This document shows positions 1 through 5,673 of a stretch of DNA of 5,673 nt, in pieces (positions within the stretch are counted from its first letter, which is position 1; each line of letters opens with the position of its first letter). Source of the DNA: Planctomycetota bacterium (GTDB taxonomy: Bacteria; Planctomycetota; UBA1135; GCA-002686595); the NCBI GenBank assembly GCA_029212955.1, contig JARGOW010000279.1, positions 1 through 5,673 of the forward strand, in the 5' to 3' direction. The notes under the pieces were generated by a model. The model did no database searches and was not told where the DNA came from. It saw only the letters and a list, made by a program, of their open reading frames with translations. A program made the translations under genes and the position numbers.

Positions 1-90
1 CCACGACCATTCGGGATTCAAACCAACCGGTCCAGAAAAGCACCGAGGCGTTGCTTTGCCGTGCATTCCATTGCAAGCATCCGCGCCCTG

Positions 91-123
91 ACACAAAAAA
101 AGAGGGCCGGCGAATGCCGGCCC
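91..123 (-). terminator. Intrinsic (Rho-independent) terminator
   Basis: Read on the minus strand, a perfect 8-bp GC-only stem (GGGCCGGC, 4-base loop ATTC, GCCGGCCC) at 104-123 is followed directly by TCTTTTTTTGTGT. This is the textbook layout for termination of minus-strand transcripts. It begins about 25 bases after the TAA stop of the propeller-like gene. On the plus strand the stem is not followed by a T-run, so it acts in one direction. Confidence 0.93.
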
Positions 124-148
124 CCGTATGAATGGAAAGCAGCGCAGC

Positions 149-1795
149 TTAGAAAATCACAGCGAGTCCATTGGAGAAATTGGATTCACCATTGTCCTCC
201 CGATGCCATAGCTGGAAGTTCCAAATGCTTCCGGCCACAATCGTTGGGTTGCCGGCGATGGGGACGGTACTCGGAACGTCGTAACCCGTGCCCCCCGTAG
301 ACGTGGCGGTTCCCGCCAGGTTCTGGAGCATGCCCGAAGCATCGAACAGTCCCACCGAGTTGTGCACGCCACCGGACACGTTGTAGCGACCCAGGGAGCC
401 TGCCAGGCAGAGGTGGCCCTGGCTGATGGCGATGCCGGGCACGTTGCGTCCCGTGCTCACCAGGAAGTAGCCCAATTGGTTGGGCGGGCCGTTGGCCAGT
501 TCCAGGTGCACTCCGCTGCCGACTCCGGATCCCGTGGAGCCGGTGAGCAGGGTCGGCACGCCCGTGGAATTGTTGTCGGCGGGGTCGCAGAAAGCGATAC
601 CCGTGGCCGTATCGTCCACGAGTTCGAGCTTGAGAACGCCTTGGCCGATGAAGCTTCCGAAATCGTTGCTCAGATCGGCGATGAGGTAAATGTCCCCCGA
701 GGAAGTCCAGTCGGACATGCCCTTGATCGCGCCCACGTTGGCGTTGTCATCGAACATGCCGTTGCCATCCACATCGACCGGGTCCCCGGCGCGCATGATG
801 ATGTCGGCACCGTTGCGGACCAGAGCCCAGATGCTGGATCCTCCCTGGGTTGCGCCGTACACGAGGGAATCTCCACTCGAGTTGCCACGCGCGAAGACAA
901 AGGTCTCCCCGAAGGCCGATCCACCAAACCAGGATTCGGAGGAGCCGGGAATGATCGGCTGGGAGCTCTGTGCGATGACCGTGCCATTGCGAACCACCCA
1001 GTTGCGGTAAGCGTTGGGGTCGTTCCTGCCCCATGCGTACCAGTCCCCGTCGGGGGTCATGTGGACTCCATCCACACGGTTCACCGGTTCGGTGAACCCC
1101 GCACCGGAAATCATGACCCCCTCTTCGAGAACGACCGAGCCGTCATAGAGCACGGCGTCGATACTGTTGACCAGGTCGCCGAGCACCACGTTACTCAAGG
1201 TGTGCATGCCGTCGTCGGTGACCTCAAATCCGTTGGGGCCGAATCCCACGGACTGAACGGAGAGGCTGCCGGATTGTCCAGGCGGAATCGTGACACCGCT
1301 TTGGGTCAAGAGGGTGCCGTCGAAGTGTTGGGCTTCATCGGAGGAAGTGGTGGTGCCCAAAAGTTCGGACCGGAATCCATCGCGGCCATCGGCGGTGAGG
1401 CGGGGATCCAGGAAAAAGCCCCAGCTCCCACCCACGCTCGGGGTGTTCCCCGAAGCGACCAGCAGGTGCCCGGCGTCATTCACATCCGTCCACCCCGAGA
1501 ACCAGGATTGAGTGGCATCCCAGGGCAGCGGCGTAAAGCTCTGAAAGAACAACAGGTTTCCATCGACCAGGGTCATGTCGTTGGAACTGTTGGAGTTCGT
1601 ATTCTCGCAGGTCAGCACCCAATGATTGCCCGAGGGAGAAGCACGCACCTCGTAAAAGCCATCGAACCGGTTGCCCATGGTTCCGGGCACCAGGGAGGTC
1701 GGGGAGGAAGCGATTTCGGTGAAGATCACCGTCGGGGCGGGGGCTTGGACCGGGGCGGCGAAAGCGGAAAGAGCGAACAGGGTTGTGAGAGCCAT
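149..1795 (-). CDS. Secreted beta-propeller-like protein with a conserved C-terminal domain, function unknown
   Basis: I do not recognise a named function. The 548-residue product starts with a signal-like segment (MALTTLFALSAFAAPVQA, likely cut after A18), although it lacks the usual basic n-region. Residues about 44-392 contain five or six diverged units with a propeller-blade look: a strand near D-G-x-W/Y (TPDGDWYAWG, SSGDIYLIAD), then a strand ending in a V/L-x-N/D-G turn (VVRNGTVI, LVRNGADI, LYDGSVVL, LVDGNLLF). A calcium-loop-like DVDGNGMFDD sits at 341-350. Residues 399-548 form a separate C-terminal domain with cysteines at 403 and 463 and a Gly/Ser/Thr-rich middle. I recall this domain from exported Planctomycetota proteins. 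The start is uncertain: an in-frame GTG at 1846 adds 17 residues, and neither start has a clear Shine-Dalgarno. Stop is TAA, about 25 bases before a strong terminator. It lies downstream of the peptidase gene on the same strand. Cell-surface or envelope location is inferred. Confidence 0.9.
   Translation of the reverse strand: MALTTLFALSAFAAPVQAPAPTVIFTEIASSPTSLVPGTMGNRFDGFYEVRASPSGNHWVLTCENTNSNSSNDMTLVDGNLLFFQSFTPLPWDATQSWFSGWTDVNDAGHLLVASGNTPSVGGSWGFFLDPRLTADGRDGFRSELLGTTTSSDEAQHFDGTLLTQSGVTIPPGQSGSLSVQSVGFGPNGFEVTDDGMHTLSNVVLGDLVNSIDAVLYDGSVVLEEGVMISGAGFTEPVNRVDGVHMTPDGDWYAWGRNDPNAYRNWVVRNGTVIAQSSQPIIPGSSESWFGGSAFGETFVFARGNSSGDSLVYGATQGGSSIWALVRNGADIIMRAGDPVDVDGNGMFDDNANVGAIKGMSDWTSSGDIYLIADLSNDFGSFIGQGVLKLELVDDTATGIAFCDPADNNSTGVPTLLTGSTGSGVGSGVHLELANGPPNQLGYFLVSTGRNVPGIAISQGHLCLAGSLGRYNVSGGVHNSVGLFDASGMLQNLAGTATSTGGTGYDVPSTVPIAGNPTIVAGSIWNFQLWHREDNGESNFSNGLAVIF
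311..601 (-). other. C-terminal domain shared with exported Planctomycetota-type proteins
   Basis: About residues 399-495 of the 548-residue protein are the best conserved-looking part of a domain that continues to the C-terminus. It opens with G-I-A-F-C-D-P-A-D-N-N-S-T-G, followed by a Gly/Ser-rich segment, a strand GYFLVSTG, and a second cysteine in HLCLAGSLGRY. The two cysteines at 403 and 463 could form a disulphide after export. From memory, proteins with this plan occur in many copies in some planctomycete genomes, behind very different N-terminal regions. That suggests a shared surface-anchoring or display module, but no function is established that I know of. Confidence 0.45.
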
Positions 1796-1832
1796 GGAAA
1801 CCGGTGGCGGAGTGTGAGGCAGGAAGCGAAGC

Positions 1833-1907
1833 TCAGACTCTATCACTGGCGGGGGGCGCCAGCGAACCCATCATCGCTAAGAGCGCCAGAGCCAGGGTTT
1901 GTCTCAA
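1833..1907 (-). other. 24-codon leader-like reading frame between the two genes
   Basis: A TTG at 1907 is preceded by GGGAG (1916-1912) at a 4-base spacing and opens a 24-codon frame ending in TGA at 1835-1833. Its product begins MRQTLALALLAMMG and then reads S-L-A-P-P-A, which looks just like a signal peptide: a basic n-region, a Leu/Ala core and a small-residue end. The frame differs by one base from that of the propeller-like gene, whose GTG (1846) it overlaps and whose ATG (1795) lies 37 bases beyond its stop. It may be a translated leader that couples translation to the next gene, the true N-terminus separated by an indel in the six-C run at 1851-1856, or chance in Leu/Ala-rich GC-rich DNA. 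I cannot decide which. Confidence 0.3.
1846..1862 (-). other. Perfect 6-bp hairpin at the alternative GTG start
   Basis: CTGGCG, five-base loop of C on the minus strand, CGCCAG: a perfect six-base-pair GC-rich inverted repeat. It is not followed by a T-run (the next minus-strand bases are TGATAGAG), so it is not an intrinsic terminator. On the mRNA it would end on the G of the in-frame GTG at 1846, and it contains the six-C run. It could hinder initiation at the GTG, which would favour the ATG at 1795, but this is inference. Confidence 0.4.
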
Positions 1908-1918
1908 ATTGCTCCCGG

Positions 1919-4900
1919 CTACCGGGCCTTCCAGTGCAAGACCTTGGCATCGCGGCCATCGCGATAGGTCAGCTTGGCTTCCACGCCAACCATTTCATGG
2001 GTGTAGGTCAGGCCGCGGAACCCATCCCCGTCCAAGCTCCACCGTGAGGTTTCGTGCCAGGTGTTGCGCCAATTCTTTTCTCCATTCTTGTAGCGCAAGG
2101 TGTAGTCCACGTGCAGTACTTCGTCGAGCTGTTGCATGGGGCCTACGATTCGAAACAGGAACTCATCGCGGGCGTGGGGGTCTTGCCCGGGGTTCTCCCA
2201 CGTGCGCGCGACTTGGACGGTGAGTGCCTTGGACGGCTGGCTCTGGAGTGGAACCGCAGGGACGACAAGTTTTCGATCGGTGCTGTCACGATAGTAAATG
2301 GTGGCGTAGGTTTCTTCGCTCTTCGCAACCGCTTGCATGAATTCGAAATCGGGCCAGCTACGGTTTACCTTCCAGCCGGTTCCAACCTGCATGTAGTCGC
2401 CATCGGATTGGTCATTCCAAGCGGAACCAAGGGCGCGGTGGGCCGTCAGCCAATAGGGTTTTTCACGACTCCAACCCCAGAAGTATTCCTTCCCCGTGTA
2501 TTGGGGTTGTTGCTTGGCGTCCGGATGGAACACAGCGGAAAGAACTTGTGTACGACCGTTGTCGTATTTGAGTTCGGCCGTCACCTCCAATGTTTGATTC
2601 GATACATGGTGCGTCGTGAATTTCCCTCCTCCTAACGAGTGTGCCTTGTGTTGCTTGGTGATGGGGGCGCCACCGCCATCTACGATCGTGAATCCCACAG
2701 AACGCAGTGGAGCCATGTCTCCATAGGGCCCTCGAATCAATATGAGCGAGCCGACCCTCGCAAGCTCCAGCTCGCGAGGACGAGTCTGTTGGCACGTCAC
2801 ATCGATTTGGCGTTGTTCGACCGAGCCATCCTTGCGCACGATCCGGATGACCAACCTGCCCGGAGCATCGAACCAGGAGAAGGCCCGTCCGGAAGGTTTG
2901 ATGCGGGTCGCCATGCTCCACGGATTGCCTTCGTGGCGCAGGAGCAAGTGGTCGATTTTGGCGATTTCCTCGTCGGAAGCGTCGAGCCAGAAGGTGATAC
3001 GGAAGGGATAGGACAACCCGGTTCCCACGTAGGTTTCCTGCATGCGAACCTGTACGCGATCCCTGGGGGGACCGAGCCAATCACCGACGGGCTTTGTCGT
3101 GGGGGCCTTTGCCGTTTCCATCCAGCCGCTGGCAAAATATAGGCGAGCGGTGATTTCCCCCGGTAGACTCGTGGTGCGCCGAATGGTGGCCCGGGGTTCG
3201 AGTGTCCCCTCGTCCCGGCTGTAAACGGATTGCCACGGGCGTGGCTCCAAGAGCGCGGCCTCCCTCTGGTCCCGGGTATAGGCAGGCAGAAACTGGAACA
3301 GCGCATCGTATTGCCAGGCGACCTTGTCGACGGCTTCGTGCCAATGGCTTCCACCAATCCGGGCCGTCCAAACCAAGTCGTCGCCCCACTTTTGATAGGT
3401 CTGAGTCTCGAGGAAAGCTCCGTCCACAATAGGTTTGTCGCTGGTGAAGGAGTCCTTGAGTTCTATCGCTCCAGCCGAGCTTTGGACTTGGGTCGTCACT
3501 TCACAACTGGAATCCATGTTTCGGATCCCCGCTAGCCAGTCGCCGTTGTCGGCACGGACTCCGGAGGCCACCATGTGATTGCCATCCAGATCGTGGAAGA
3601 AGAATTTGACGCCCTGAACTTTGGCCGTAGCTTCCCAATCCCCGGTGAGGCGCAGGTCGTATCGCCATTCGGGTCGGTTCTGCGAATCACGGCCCAGATA
3701 GATGGAGTCCTGGTCCACCTCGACACGGATGGGGGATTCGTAGGCGGTTCCCCCGTCGGGGAGTTCGATCCATTCATCAAGGACGAGATCGGGCCGGTTC
3801 TCCATTTCAAGGAACACGACCGTGGCACGGACACGAAAGTCCCGGTCGGCGCTTCCCGACACAAAGTATGTGCGCAGGGAGGTTTCGCTGCGGAAATGGT
3901 CCTGGGTGCCGTCCAACTGCCAAAGCACGTGCTTGACACCGTTTCGGATGCGCCCCGGAATTCGCGTGGAAAGGCTGAAAGCGCTTTGGCTTCCATCGCC
4001 CACGGGCTTGACATCCTTCCGCAGCCAAATGCTGTCGTCGGCGGGATCGGTGAACGCTGTTTTTTCAGATCGGCGAACCGTCTGGGTTCCGTCTGCGAAG
4101 GTGATGCGGACTTCGACCGGAAGGCATTCGGTGGCATAGAGCGTGTAGTAACTGATCTCCACGCGGCCCGCGCCGGGGCTGATGTCCTCCGGCTCTCCAT
4201 CACCGAATTGTATGGTCAAGCGCTGGATGTCCCGGATGTCCTGGACCGGACCAAGAACCTGGATCTCCCGCAGCCAACGGTGTGCTTTCCTGTTGAGCGT
4301 AGCGTCCCATTCTTCTCCGTAGTAGAAATCCGTGTCCTGCAGGGAAATGGGCCGGTCCTCGGCCGGTAGGGGTTGGAACGCCGTGGTCGTCTTGTATTCC
4401 CTGGACGACCCATCCTTGAAGGTCACGGTGGCTCCGATTTCGTGGTTCTCTCCTCCGACGGAAGACAACACACGGAAGCCGCGCTCCGCGCGCTTGGAGG
4501 TCAGTTTCTTGATAGACCCGCTCCAGGTGGGCACGGCCCAGGTGACCTCCTTCACCAGATCCAAGGCCGCTTGGGACGTCTTTAGATTCGCCGCAAAGCG
4601 ATACTTTGTCTTGTTGAAGTTTCGATCGAACCCCGCAGACTCCCCGCGGATGGAAAGGCCGACCGTGTCTTTGATGCCCTCGCCCACATCCGGGGTGGCT
4701 TCCACATCGGCAATCTCGTCCACCATGGCCAGGGCCAGGAACAGGAAGCTCTCGCTTTCCTCGGAGGGATCGATGCTGTCGATCACATCGTAAGCGACCC
4801 AGAAATGTCCGCCCTTTCCCCAGTTCTTGCCCCAGCTATTGCGAATCAGAAAGCGCTCCGTCGCGTCGTCATATCCCACGATCACCATGGCGTGCATGGA

Positions 4901-5518
4901 GTGGCGACGTTTTGGATCCCGGCGTTGCATGCCTTCGTCGTGCATTTCCTTGGTGTACACGTCGAAGTTGGCAGAAAAGATGACGGGTGTCAGCCGTGCG
5001 CCAATAACCACAGGCAGGTTCTCGCGCAGGGCCAATCGGATTTGCTCCTGGTCCTTGAGCAGATAGGCGTCCTTGTTCTTAAAGCGTTGGGCTTCCTCGA
5101 AGGCGAAGTCCGATGGCTGGGTCAGGTAATCCTTGGGAAGGTAAGGCGTGGTTTTCAGGGTGGCCGCGCCTTTCTCCACCAGTAGCAAAGCTGCCTTGAT
5201 CAGGTTCGATCCATCGTCCTTCCCCCCGTTCAATTGGGGGTATATGAAGGAAGGCGAGAACATGGTCTGCGGCACATTTGGCTTCCAGCCCTGGTCGTAG
5301 GCCTCCGCGCAACTCTTCGCAGCCGAGATGGCCCAGGCTGTGCAGTCGTTCACGCCCGTGACCTCTTCCGCGGCGGGGGCGGCGGAAATGTCCGCACTCG
5401 AAGCAAAATCTGACCCTGTGGGATGGGTTGCACCCGTTTGGGCCCAAACGGCCCCAGGCAGGTAGAAAGCGGCGATTAGAAGCAAGCAGAGCCGGGTGGG
5501 CGCATACGGGGAAAGCAT
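1919..5518 (-). CDS. Secreted papain-like (C1 family) cysteine peptidase with tandem YEATS-like C-terminal repeats
   Basis: Predicted exported cysteine endopeptidase of 1199 residues, several times longer than an ordinary papain-family core. Residues 1-26 form a signal peptide: basic n-region ending PTR, hydrophobic LLLIAAF core, cleavage at VWA|QTG; no lipobox at the cut. The peptidase core runs from about 51 to 267. Its nucleophile is Cys59 in NDCTAWAISAA, the catalytic His is His209 in SMHAMVIVGYDD, and the Asn is Asn227 in IRNSWGKNWGKGGHFWVAYD, the classic papain C-terminal motif. The usual oxyanion Gln six residues before Cys is not seen, and only about 25-30 residues separate the signal peptide from the core, so no full inhibitory prodomain is present. 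Residues 283-1197 form roughly nine 85-105-residue beta-rich repeats resembling prokaryotic YEATS domains. I chose ATG 5518 over an upstream in-frame TTG at 5566 because it puts the signal peptide at the N-terminus; AGGAG lies 14 bases upstream. Stop is TAG. The natural substrate is unknown. Gene and peptidase assignment are firm; the repeat family is less certain. Confidence 0.93.
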   Translation of the reverse strand: MLSPYAPTRLCLLLIAAFYLPGAVWAQTGATHPTGSDFASSADISAAPAAEEVTGVNDCTAWAISAAKSCAEAYDQGWKPNVPQTMFSPSFIYPQLNGGKDDGSNLIKAALLLVEKGAATLKTTPYLPKDYLTQPSDFAFEEAQRFKNKDAYLLKDQEQIRLALRENLPVVIGARLTPVIFSANFDVYTKEMHDEGMQRRDPKRRHSMHAMVIVGYDDATERFLIRNSWGKNWGKGGHFWVAYDVIDSIDPSEESESFLFLALAMVDEIADVEATPDVGEGIKDTVGLSIRGESAGFDRNFNKTKYRFAANLKTSQAALDLVKEVTWAVPTWSGSIKKLTSKRAERGFRVLSSVGGENHEIGATVTFKDGSSREYKTTTAFQPLPAEDRPISLQDTDFYYGEEWDATLNRKAHRWLREIQVLGPVQDIRDIQRLTIQFGDGEPEDISPGAGRVEISYYTLYATECLPVEVRITFADGTQTVRRSEKTAFTDPADDSIWLRKDVKPVGDGSQSAFSLSTRIPGRIRNGVKHVLWQLDGTQDHFRSETSLRTYFVSGSADRDFRVRATVVFLEMENRPDLVLDEWIELPDGGTAYESPIRVEVDQDSIYLGRDSQNRPEWRYDLRLTGDWEATAKVQGVKFFFHDLDGNHMVASGVRADNGDWLAGIRNMDSSCEVTTQVQSSAGAIELKDSFTSDKPIVDGAFLETQTYQKWGDDLVWTARIGGSHWHEAVDKVAWQYDALFQFLPAYTRDQREAALLEPRPWQSVYSRDEGTLEPRATIRRTTSLPGEITARLYFASGWMETAKAPTTKPVGDWLGPPRDRVQVRMQETYVGTGLSYPFRITFWLDASDEEIAKIDHLLLRHEGNPWSMATRIKPSGRAFSWFDAPGRLVIRIVRKDGSVEQRQIDVTCQQTRPRELELARVGSLILIRGPYGDMAPLRSVGFTIVDGGGAPITKQHKAHSLGGGKFTTHHVSNQTLEVTAELKYDNGRTQVLSAVFHPDAKQQPQYTGKEYFWGWSREKPYWLTAHRALGSAWNDQSDGDYMQVGTGWKVNRSWPDFEFMQAVAKSEETYATIYYRDSTDRKLVVPAVPLQSQPSKALTVQVARTWENPGQDPHARDEFLFRIVGPMQQLDEVLHVDYTLRYKNGEKNWRNTWHETSRWSLDGDGFRGLTYTHEMVGVEAKLTYRDGRDAKVLHWKAR
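1928..4672 (-). repeat. Array of about nine YEATS-like beta-sandwich protein repeats
   Basis: By eye the C-terminal three quarters of the large protein divides into diverged units, in ATG-based residues: 283-380, 391-490, 496-586, 597-696, 700-809, 820-909, 915-998, 1006-1091 and 1098-1197. A common plan recurs: an opening strand with alternating hydrophobics (such as DEFLFRIVGP), a middle strand of the type V-x-Y/W-x-L/Y (VTWAVP, VLWQLD, VAWQYD, VDYTLRY), a polar loop with Arg/Thr, a strand with F or W, then a closing V-x-A-x-V/L-x-F/Y followed by K/A/R-D-G or N-G (TVTFKDGS, RITFADGT, KLTYRDGR, ELKYDNGR). This plan matches my memory of the prokaryotic YEATS (pYEATS) family. Units 4, 5 and 8 are the most degenerate and the boundaries are approximate. 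A generic Ig-like or other beta-sandwich fold is the main alternative. Confidence 0.6.
4718..5368 (-). other. Papain-like peptidase domain within the large protein
   Basis: Residues about 51-267 of the 1199-residue protein. All three catalytic positions are visible in the family order: Cys59 followed by T-A-W-A, His209 after S-M and before A-M-V-I-V-G-Y, and Asn227 in R-N-S-W-G with the following W-G-x-G-G-H-F-W-V. Between them lie a helix-like segment after Cys59 and a stretch at 182-206 ending in a basic cluster, RRDPKRRH, just before the catalytic His. The CTAWA form of the cysteine motif, rather than C-G-S-C-W-A-F, is common among divergent bacterial C1 enzymes. The oxyanion-hole Gln is not identifiable at the expected spacing, where Val, Thr and Asn occur instead. 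Confidence 0.85.
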
Positions 5519-5532
5519 GCGAACCAGAATAA

Positions 5533-5537
5533 CTCCT
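5533..5537 (-). promoter_or_regulatory. Possible Shine-Dalgarno for the peptidase gene
   Basis: AGGAG on the minus strand, 14 bases before ATG 5518, which is longer than the usual 5-10 bases. It is the only purine-rich match in the 50 bases upstream. It lies downstream of the alternative TTG at 5566, so it could not serve that start; this mildly supports ATG 5518. Confidence 0.4.
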
Positions 5538-5592
5538 GGGCGTTCGGATTCCAGGGACAAGGCCAACCGCGGCGGTCGACAGGTTACAGATT

Positions 5593-5611
5593 GGGGAAGA
5601 TCGCCTTCCCC
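5593..5611. promoter_or_regulatory. Perfect 7-bp inverted repeat upstream of the peptidase gene
   Basis: GGGGAAG, 5-base spacer, CTTCCCC, with no mismatch. It lies about 75 bases upstream of the peptidase ATG. There is no T-run on either side on either strand, so it is not a standard intrinsic terminator. It could be an operator-like site or a structured 5' leader element. No convincing -35/-10 pair was found near it. Confidence 0.35.
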
Positions 5612-5673
5612 TGCCTCACGCTTTGCCGGGTTCTGGATCCTCCGAAAAATCCGACCACCGAAGTCCGTCGATG

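Noticed and set aside
1..24. Possible tRNA 3' end on the minus strand (GGTTTGAATCCCG resembles a T-arm)
   Set aside because: The five bases before the loop pair at only two or three positions with those after it, and no acceptor, D or anticodon arm can be drawn in the upstream bases.
37..57. AAAGCA / TGCTTT inverted repeat
   Set aside because: Six base pairs, AT-rich, with a nine-base loop and no T-run; likely chance, and a much better terminator lies nearby.
2..91. Possible 3' end of a convergent plus-strand gene stopping at TGA 89-91
   Set aside because: All three plus-strand frames stay open across this stretch, so an open frame carries no information, and the 30-residue tail has no recognisable feature.
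362..2047. 561-codon plus-strand reading frame
   Set aside because: It lies opposite the propeller-like gene and runs into the end of the peptidase gene. Its product is low-complexity Gly/Ala/His/Val-rich with no domain or export signal, as expected for the antisense shadow of a GC-rich gene with strong third-position bias.
3575..4369. 264-codon plus-strand reading frame
   Set aside because: Antisense to the repeat array of the peptidase gene; no motifs and no plausible ribosome binding site.
5467..5518. Lipoprotein signal in the peptidase N-terminus
   Set aside because: The only nearby Cys (residue 11) lies before the hydrophobic core, not after it, and the end of the core reads VWA|QTG, a standard type I site.
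5519..5566. TTG at 5566 as the start of the peptidase gene
   Set aside because: It would add 16 residues including three Glu before the signal peptide and has no Shine-Dalgarno; ATG 5518 gives a normal n-region.
5671..5673. ATG at the last three plus-strand bases, perhaps the start of a divergent gene
   Set aside because: No downstream sequence is available and there is no clear Shine-Dalgarno before it.

Overview
The window holds two genes, both on the minus strand, filling almost all of it. Reading in their direction of transcription (right to left) they are a 1199-residue secreted papain-like cysteine peptidase carrying a long C-terminal array of about nine YEATS-like beta-sandwich repeats (5518 down to 1919), then a 548-residue secreted beta-rich, propeller-like protein (1795 down to 149), then a strong intrinsic terminator (91-123). 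Nothing on the plus strand looks like a real gene. No RNA gene, insertion sequence, CRISPR array or attachment site is visible.

The DNA is GC-rich (about 60% by eye). Both products start with export signals and have no close resemblance to well-studied enterobacterial or Bacillus proteins. The C-terminal part of the second protein has a layout (a 'CDPADNNSTGVPT' start, a middle 'GYFLVSTG' strand, a later 'HLCLAGSLGR' strand and a 'HREDNGESNFSNG' end) that I recall from large families of exported proteins in deep-branching marine Planctomycetota. Planctomycetota is therefore my best guess at the organism, but this is recall, not a search result.

Layout. 5519-5673: upstream region with a perfect 7-bp hairpin (5593-5611) and a possible Shine-Dalgarno. 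1919-5518: peptidase gene. 1796-1918: a 123-base gap to the second gene's preferred ATG. It holds a 24-codon leader-like reading frame with its own Shine-Dalgarno, a six-C run, and a 17-base perfect hairpin lying at the alternative GTG start. 149-1795: propeller-like gene. 91-123: terminator for minus-strand transcription. 1-90: nothing supportable.

No terminator is visible between the two genes, and the only convincing one follows the second, so they may be transcribed together. Both products are predicted to leave the cytoplasm. The most unusual feature is the peptidase: an apparently complete Cys-His-Asn papain core joined to many YEATS-like modules in an exported protein. YEATS-type modules are otherwise known as intracellular acyl-lysine readers in eukaryotes, and the prokaryotic versions have been linked to conflict and immune systems. 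Any joint function for the pair is inference.
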